A stretch of 64,000 nucleotides of DNA, taken from Lepiota brunneoincarnata. Taxonomy: Eukaryota > Basidiomycota > Agaricomycetes > Agaricales > Agaricaceae. The position numbers were made by a program, and so were the translations under genes. The DNA lies in contig JAEBUN010000067.1 of the NCBI GenBank assembly GCA_023014365.1, positions 54,948 to 118,947 of the forward strand. Reading direction: 5' to 3'. The notes under the pieces are model-generated. The model saw nothing but the letters and a program-made list of their open reading frames with translations, was not told the origin of the DNA and ran no database searches. Below are positions 56,986 through 64,000 of the stretch, one piece after another; the first letter of the stretch is position 1; each line of letters starts with the position of its first letter.

Positions 56986-59900
56986 AAGGCGTCGAACGTG
57001 GGGACTGTGGAGTGGTGCACGTAAAATTGTCGTTGTCGCACCATTCATGACGGAATATCCTTCTGGCCGATCCACTCACACTCCTGACATGTGATTGTTG
57101 ATAATTAATCCTTTCGACACAACTCATTTTCAAACGGACTGAACACTGAAATGATGCTGCGACTTACAATCAAGATTTAAAAATAAATCAATGTGACTAC
57201 CATTCACATACCTTCTCCACCCTCCCGTCAGAAGCGCTAGAGCCCCAGGGTGGCAAAAACACCAAGCGTCTAGCATCATGCTATGTGCTGCGTCGGCGGG
57301 TAGAGGAATCCCCAGACCTCCAACCACGCTAAATCGAACGCTTGGCACCTTCTGGAACAATCCATGCCATCCGTCACAAGTGCGAGACCATATGCCCAGG
57401 AACACTGCCGGACTGTATCGACGTCTCAGTGGCTTGGTCATCAGCTCGGTGCGGCAATGGCCAGGTCACCACGATGTGAGGCCCTTCGGCGACGATAGTA
57501 CTGGTATTCCACCAACTAAAATGGCTTTGTCGTCGTGGCTGACGTATACTTTGCACAGGAAAAAGACGAGGGAAGACATTTCCACGAAGATTACGGGTTC
57601 TTAGTGAGCATTTCTCATAGAAGCGCTGAAGAGAAGTCGGCGTCTACCACTCACTAGCGCCCGCACTTGGCACATTATGGCTCGGGCTCTGGCGGCATAG
57701 CTGTGACGCTCTTCTTGAGGTCGCGGCGCGCCAAAAGCTATTGCCAATCTGTCAGCAGTGATTGCTTCCCTAAACCTATCTCCGCATCGAAGGATGCGTA
57801 GCCGATGGTTCCGGCATTTTCGTCGTGCCCTTTGAGGATCGACTCAAAATTCCTTCAAAGGGGACGATCAGGTGGCAGCAGCCCCCACGATAGGAACGGC
57901 CGCCAAGAAGCGGGCGAAGCAACAACATTGAATCTCTCGGCAAAATTAAATCACAAGCCCAATATGTCGGCTGCGCAAGTCCTTGGATAGCTTTATCACC
58001 CCTATCAAAACAACAGCAGCAGGTCTCTCTCATCACCTGTTATACCTCGTAAGCACTGAACTCGGGCCCGGGCGGTAAGGCCTAACACAACTTGTAGCCA
58101 TTATTGGAGGTTCAAGACTGCAATCATTCTTCTGGGACAGAGAAGGCATGTTTTTTTTTACCAAGCCCTGATACATTCTCGTATGATGCAGCGAACAGCA
58201 TTTCTCGGCTGCGGTGGACCTATACCTGCCATCCTAAGCATGGCCAGGGACAAAATGAAGGCACTGTGACTCTGTGTCCTGCCCCATCGCACCACAGTAT
58301 AATCTTTCTCTTTCGGTTGGAGAGACTCTGACAGTCCCCATATGGGAGTTTAAGGGAGAGCGGATATGGCCGTCAGCTCGTTACTGTCCACTCCAGAGAT
58401 CAACTTGAGGGACGGGGGTCAGAGACCTCCATTCATCTGCCTCTGCCGTTCTTTTCCAAAAATAAATGTAGTAGGTTATAGGTTTTGGTCTATCTGAGAG
58501 AAATCAGGTCCATCCAACCAAAAAAGGCGCAACGTCCGACTTACGGAGACTGATTACATCAATGGAATGAGTAACTGCTGTTTAGAATGAAATCTCGAAC
58601 CTGTTGCGCCATCAATCCAAAGGTCAAATAATTATACTGGGCACGGCCGCTCCAGAATACTTCCGGTTCCCTTCATGCTGTTCTGAACAGATGGCAGGTA
58701 CAGCGGAATTAACATGCATACGGACTCGATCAGCAGTACACTCTGATCGTCAGTTCCTCAGCAAACGGACGTTGCAGCGCCAGGGTTATTCCAGCGGGCT
58801 GATAATAGTGGGATGCTCTGATATCACAAAATGGCAGTTCTTGAAACAGATTAAAGACCCCATACTAGATGGAATGAGGGGTGATGCTCGTGTAAGACTG
58901 GTGTTTGTTGTTAAATCGCCGGGAGTCCACGCCCGGAGGACAAATGATGGACGGACATTCTGGGAGTTGCCTTGGCTGAACAGGGGTAGTCCCCCCCCTC
59001 AAGCATGTGGTGGTTACACAGACGAGGCCATTTCTCCCTCTACTAATTTTTACATACCTCTCCGTCCGAGCAGGGTTTGGTTTGTTCCTTGTACAGTACC
59101 TTGTCGGAATCATTTTATTGGGGTGGGCAACGAGTGGACAAGGACGACGAATGAGTGAAGCAGCGTGGGTATAACGAGTCGAGTAGACGTCACCGTGTCA
59201 ACCTAGCGATTAAAGTATCGATGCGATCAGTTCTGTACTTGTCACTTAATCAGACCTCACTGGTCTGCGTCGCGCCCATGAGTTTTCCCTCTAAACCAGT
59301 AACTCGTCACCGCCCTGACACACCTCAGTCTTGGTCTGGTAGGTAGATTGTTACATTTCGCAGGGTCGATCAGATGCTCAGACTATTTCAGGGCACTTTG
59401 CCTTTCCTTGACTTTTGCTTAGTGAGCTTTAACTTTTCTGAATTATCGAACTGCACCATCGCATTCCCTTATTCCAGATCAGAACTGTGTGATCAGTCAC
59501 AAATCATACGCCCGGATATGTGAACATCATCAACATCCCCATGTGTCGATATGTAGTCGCCCCGGGCCCCGTTGTTCATCAAGAAAGCCCGTATCCATTT
59601 CAATTAGCTCACGGGACAGATGGAAGGGCGACTCCTGCTCCCGCTACCCGCGAACCAGCATCAATATTTATTCAATTTTGGATGGACTCACATGGTGCTG
59701 TTGTGAATCCCACAACCTGTCTACGGGAACCCTCCATAAACCCGAGCTCTCCTTGGTCAATTCAATTGACCCTCTCCGCCCAGGACTTGAGGCTGCGTAA
59801 GCCACAGCGGCACGGTTATTTTAGACTTGTTGCTATGCTCGGCCCAATGTCAGGAGGTGCAATGCCATCCAATCGTCGCTTATCGTATCAGACGCCCAGA

Positions 59901-61717
59901 ATATTGAGGATCTCGATGACAACTAGAGAAGTTTATACGGTGGGTAGTGCGTTCGATTTGGAAACAATGAGTAGTGCCCCTTTCAACACGTATGTATGGT
60001 TTAGCTATTCCGATTGGACTTTCGATGGACAATGCCTTACCTCTTCCTTGCGATTGTCTCTCACTGGGACGGGTTACGGATTAAGCTACCACATCCGCCG
60101 GTGAGTCTCACAGGTGCTATGGAGAGAGGCACTTCTATGAGCACCCCTAATTGCAGATGCTCTGGATCAGGCTAGGACTCCTTGGTGGAACGTCCAGGTG
60201 TCCACTACATGATCCAAGGGCACGAAACCAGAGAGTGCCAGACTAGTGCTGCTCAACCCCTCGATCGGGACATTTTCGAAGGTTCTGGGTCTTAAACCAC
60301 GTCTCGGTTGATGCAAGTCCAGTCGCTGCGCACAAGCTCTAAAAGGAATTCCATGTTGAGAGGTGAGTCATTTTTGGTGGAACCGAAAGCGCGAACTTTC
60401 TTCTGACTGGGAACACATCCAAGTCTGCACTTCTGAGTCTCATCATCTATCATAGCTAGGCAGGGTTCAGATCTTCAATCACGTCCGGTATTGGATGTAT
60501 GAGGATATATGGCACCGACGTTTTGGCCCGCGTGTCCCACATGAGATCACGAGGTTAGTTCCTCGGATCGCACTTTCAAGGCCTAAATCGTTGTTTCCTC
60601 CTAGATCAACAGTCAGCAAGCTCGCACAGGCCAGCCTTCTGGAAAGAGATGGCAGTGACTCATATCCGCCTCCGCAGTGCCCGAGAATGTTAGTGTCCAC
60701 GGTCTGCCATGTGGCCCTGGCTATGGTCTGAGAAACCATTAATTCCAGGAGAAATGAGGGAATAAGGGCACACACCTCACAATAGTGTTTAACAGCATAA
60801 ATCCTCCTCCAAGGATGATATTTGATTCGACCGCCCATAAGCAATGGTCGAGTCGACAAGATAGATAGTTGGACTGATTGATGATCCCTAGCAATGTAAG
60901 TGGTGCCAATTGTTCCAAGACAGGAAGTTGATAACGGTCCAGAAATGTGAGTGGAGGTTAGGGGTGGACGGCTAATTGTGCCTTCAACCGACCATTTAGA
61001 TCTCCGAAGCTATGCACAATGGGACTGGGATGTGGGGTCTATCTCCGCCCCAAACTAACAAGAAAGGAATTCTGATTCACATTGCCGGAGCCTTGAGAAG
61101 TTCTTACCTTCTCAATAAGAGGTATCTGCAAGCACGCCTGAACAGCCTCTGAAAATTTGGCTCGGGTACTTGGCGATTTGGTGACTGGAAGCATCCGGAT
61201 CCGTCACGCTCATTGCCATGGAAAAGTTATATGGGAAGGCATGTGGAGCAGATCCCTGCTTCTGCTGCTGTGCATAGGCCAAGTACCAGACTAAGAGGGG
61301 CTGATGGTTTTCCTTAACATTTGGAGAAGCCGAGTTGTGGATAGGCCATCTAGCATCGCAGTGAGCGTATTATTGAATAGTATCATAAAATAAGAGAGTA
61401 GGGTGATATTTTATATACAATTTCAGGTCATCGTGCTGATCACCTTGGTACAGGCAGCTAGAATACAGAAAGTCCAGTGATTATCTAGAAATAATTACAA
61501 AGCACAGGAGATGATCAAAACCCAATGGAGGAAAAGTACCTAGTCAAATACGGAATATATCGAATCAGCTTCGAGACAGATCCAGATCCAGTCCCACAGT
61601 ACACTTCGATCACAGGAGAATAGTGTATGCATATGGTGCAAAAGTTGCACAGCAGTTAGGTCAAGACATTTACGGAGGAATCTACGACAAAGAAAGTGCT
61701 GTCTTGCTCGTAGAAAC
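56986..61717. other. 4.7-kb region without a supported gene
   Basis: Numerous short open frames on both strands but none with a recognisable family, conserved start context or compatible introns. The longest, 59520-60104 (plus, 194 codons), has no internal repeats or motifs I know and is listed separately. No tRNA cloverleaf was recognised. It may be intergenic, a decayed element, or hold a non-coding RNA. Confidence 0.4.
59520..60104 (+). CDS. Uncertain ORF, 194 codons, no recognisable family
   Basis: Longest open frame in the 56986-61717 gap, starting ATG 59520. Composition is ordinary, with a mid part WSIQLTLSAQDLRL and a segment FNTYVWFSYSDWTF that reads like beta-strands. No signal peptide or membrane helix. 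It may be an exon of a larger gene or chance. Listed only for completeness. Confidence 0.2.
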   Translation: MNIINIPMCRYVVAPGPVVHQESPYPFQLAHGTDGRATPAPATREPASIFIQFWMDSHGAVVNPTTCLREPSINPSSPWSIQLTLSAQDLRLRKPQRHGYFRLVAMLGPMSGGAMPSNRRLSYQTPRILRISMTTREVYTVGSAFDLETMSSAPFNTYVWFSYSDWTFDGQCLTSSLRLSLTGTGYGLSYHIRR

Positions 61718-62493
61718 CTAAGCGGCCGTGATTCCATCATTCTTCGTGAAACCTCCAGGAGCAGAACCTGGGGCGAGGGGCTGGCGAGCGGCGGCTGGGA
61801 CGCGTGGCCAGGATACGGTCAACATGCCATCTTGTAGACCAGCCGTGACTTCGGCTTGCTAGAAACGACAATTAATGACTCATATTTAGTCATGTAAGGA
61901 CAGCGCAACTCATACCTTTATGCCATCAGGTACAGGGATACTCCTGTAGAATGAGCCGTAGCGGAGCTCGCGAACAGAGTTGTTTGGTGTGTCAAGGGCG
62001 GTTGTTGCAGCGTTCGAGGTATCAGAGTCCACCTGTATAGTATCGAGTGTGTTTGTTGTGGACGTGGAGGTTCGAGCTCGAGCTGCGGCCTGCGAGTGCC
62101 TCGGCGAATGGGTCAGCTCTGTTCCCAAATACAAACCAGTCGCCTGTCCTTGATTTGGAGGGTAATGCTATCGTTCTTAACGCCAGGTAACTCGAAGAGA
62201 GCGATGATATTAGGAGATGAAGATTCGTCAATCAAATCCATCCTGCAAAAAAAAAATCATGTTAAGTCAACGTTTTGATTTTGTGGGAGGCACGCGTCGC
62301 TTACCTTGGCTTCCACTCTCCGCTAGAAGATTGGCCGCGAGGACGGGCTGGGCGTAGCCACCCGGTGCGTATGAGCTGAACACATTTAATTCGGGTGGCT
62401 TGAGCAACAGCTGCCTGATAACCGGGGGTCTCGTTGCAAAGAGGTGAAAGATACTGATTTTGAAGGGGCAGAGGATGGAGTACTGGAGGTCAT
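61718..62493 (-). CDS. Hsp20 small heat-shock protein with split alpha-crystallin domain
   Basis: Modelled exons: 62493-62455, 62375-62305, 62242-62137, 62089-61916 and 61858-61718; introns of 47-79 nt; 176 residues. Alpha-crystallin features are WKPRMDLIDES, IIALFELPGVKNDSITLQI, RELRYGSFYRSIPVPDGIK and the GLQDGMLTVSWP strand (the conserved A-x(4)-G-hydrophobic-L motif). Between the second and third blocks lies an insertion of about 45 residues rich in Thr, Ser and Ala (RARTSTSTTNTL), where ordinary Hsp20s have a short loop. Small heat-shock proteins hold unfolding proteins in the cytosol under stress. The C-terminus lacks a clear I-x-I motif. The first exon and its 79-nt intron are the least certain; an acceptor at 62414 giving a shorter intron is also in frame. 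Confidence 0.8.
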
Positions 62494-62716
62494 TCAGGAC
62501 TTGGCTCTTTCGATGGGTGATGTCAGCTTATATATTCGGTCTTGGACGGCATCCCCATTAGGAAGACATGGCCCCCCTGACCCCCCTGCAACTCCCACTG
62601 GTCTGTTATATTATTAATACATTTAGTCGAGTCAAATCAGACGTGATAAACAAGTGTGACATGTGACAGTGCATTTACCCGCCGATTTCGACGAGCTAGG
62701 TTTGTTGACTCGGATA
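62494..62716. promoter_or_regulatory. Divergent intergenic region, Hsp20 / CstF-64-like
   Basis: 223 bp between the modelled starts of two genes facing away from each other. It must carry both promoters. No clear heat-shock element array (alternating nGAAn) was recognised. Confidence 0.35.
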
Positions 62717-64000
62717 ATGAGCAAGGTAGTATTTGGTGAGCATTTTATTTTCATTCTTCATTATACGAAATCCTCATGTGCGTAGTCGGAAATGTTCCAT
62801 ATAACATGGGCGAAGATCAACTCATCGATGTGTTCAAGAGCGTTGGCCAGGTCATTGGTTTTAGGTATTAGCCTATGGATGCGGTCGTTTTTCAATGTCG
62901 ATTTACTGAGTGTGCATGAACCAGACTGGTTTTCGACAGGGAGACAGGGAAGCCTCGAGGGTATGGGTTCTGTGAATTTGCCGGTATGTCCAAACGAAGC
63001 AGATTCCGGAAATGTGAAACTAAGCATCAAGGCTCACTTTCAACATACCCAACTTCCCAACACTACAAACGCCTTTCTTCCCTCGCGTATCCGTGTGATA
63101 TAAACATGAATTTAACGGTTGTCAAAATGCATCAACTTTTACGGTCGTCCTTGGGGTTGCTACTACTCTGACTTCTTTCGAATCATATCAACATTGCCCC
63201 GTCGCATGTGCTATCAATGAAACACGTCCGCGCTGCTGTTGACCACCCTCAAACCCGTCAAACGTGGATCCTTTGACCCCTTAATGGATCAACTGAACAT
63301 CACTTCGTACTTGGTATCATTGCGCGTCTTGATGTGTCAACTCTGCCTCTTCAATCTCAAAGATCATGAGACCGCGTTAAGTGCCGTCCGCAATCTCAAT
63401 AATGTTGATGTTGGTGGGCGCCCGCTACGAATCGACTTGGCTGATTCCGATCCATTCCTTGAAGGCAAGACAACGGTGAGGGGTGAGTTGGTAGACGGAG
63501 GCTATCCCGGTCCTGCGGAGCCTCGATGGCGGGGCGGCGGCGGTGGTGGTGGTGGTGGGGCCCGTGCCCATGACGGCGACTTCTTATCTCAAGTTCCTCC
63601 AGGTATCCAAGTACCTAAAGGAACAACTGTGCTGGATCATATCAGCAAGACCCTTGCCACGATGCCACCGAGTCAACTTATGGAAGTGTTGGCGCAGATG
63701 AAAGTAAGACAGACATTGATTACTGTTTAACACTCTGAAATATTAACCATAACTTGCTGAGCCTAGGCATTCATATTACCCATCCTGACCATGCACGTCA
63801 ACTTCTTGTCAAACATCCGCAACTATCATATGCCCTCTTCCAAGGACTTCTATTGAACAATATCGTGGACCGGCAATTCTCCAACGGATGCTGGAGGCGA
63901 CTTCGGGACCACAACCAACTACAGTTGTGCCTCTCCGACCCCTCCTCGCCCTTCTATACCGGGGCCGCCGCAACATCTCGCTCAGCCGCCCACCTTTGCT
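62717..64000 (+). CDS. RNA15: CstF-64/Rna15-type mRNA 3'-end processing factor, partial
   Basis: Exons: 62717-62735, 62786-62864, 62925-62983, 63363-63703 and 63767 to beyond the window. The RRM is complete: RNP2 VVFVGNVPYN, VGQVIGFRLVFDRETGKPR, RNP1 RGYGFCEF, then DHETALSAVRNLNNVDVGGRPLRIDLAD. A poly-Gly stretch (63528-63560) precedes the hinge helices: ISKTLATMPPSQLMEVLAQMK and HPDHARQLLVKHPQLSYALF. The protein binds GU-rich sequence downstream of polyadenylation sites with CstF-77/Rna14. In exon 5 the conserved protein is readable only by changing frame near 63772, 63871 and 63931, each compatible with one missing base. Intron 3 is 379 nt, far longer than the roughly 55 nt norm here. Confidence 0.88.
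63528..63560 (+). repeat. Coding (GGN)n poly-glycine tract
   Basis: GGC/GGT triplets encoding about ten consecutive glycines between the RRM and the hinge of the CstF-64-like protein. Confidence 0.85.

Overview
The window is nuclear DNA of a filamentous basidiomycete. The evidence is dense spliceosomal introns of about 47-60 nt with GT-AG ends, very short exons, Agaricomycete-type transposons (Plavaka CACTA, Tc1/mariner, LTR elements), a tandem F-box/LRR-like array, and housekeeping proteins of basidiomycete type. The overall style resembles Rhizoctonia/Ceratobasidiaceae, but that is inference. All gene models below were built by hand from splice signals and reading-frame closure; none was checked against a database or RNA.

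Region 1 (1-19,600) is repeat-rich and gene-poor. It holds the decayed gag of an LTR retrotransposon (1-1739, minus), a decayed single-intron gene of an unnamed dispersed family (2315-4794), a decayed Plavaka-like CACTA transposase (about 5840-9072), about 4.4 kb without recognisable content, and a nested stack at 13493-16831. In the stack an old LTR (A) is broken by a Tc1/mariner element with 227-bp inverted repeats and by a second LTR (C). LTR C is itself broken by a younger copy (B) of the first LTR family. Nested sites carry readable target duplications, so the order of insertion can be read. All nonsense codons seen in the gag, the unnamed gene and the Plavaka frame are explicable as C-to-T or G-to-A changes. 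LTR A differs from LTR B largely by loss of CpG, which points to cytosine deamination of repeats.

Region 2 (19,600-34,600) is gene-dense: a small secreted six-cysteine protein; QCR8 (respiratory complex III) with an 11-nt exon; a probable mitochondrial AAA/ATPase_2 protein; a 16-exon Hcs1/IGHMBP2-type helicase; a 16-exon M20-family amidohydrolase; a hypothetical acidic protein; and an Rsc7/Npl6-type chromatin-remodelling subunit.

Region 3 (34,600-41,500) is a tandem array of four minus-strand F-box/LRR-like genes. Two look intact, one has a premature stop, and one is a deletion remnant.

Region 4 (41,938-53,815) is one very large minus-strand gene. Fifteen exons close in a single frame of about 3,704 codons: a PH-type domain, long Ser/Thr/Tyr-rich low-complexity stretches, arginine-serine modules alternating with short Pro-Ile-Ile motifs, and a C-terminal coiled coil.

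Region 5 (53,816-64,000) has RBX1 (divergent from the giant gene), tubulin-folding cofactor C, a small cysteine-rich protein, a 4.7-kb stretch with no supported gene, an Hsp20 with a split alpha-crystallin domain, and the start of a CstF-64/Rna15-type RNA-binding protein that runs off the right edge and carries three apparent one-base deletions in its last 230 bases.
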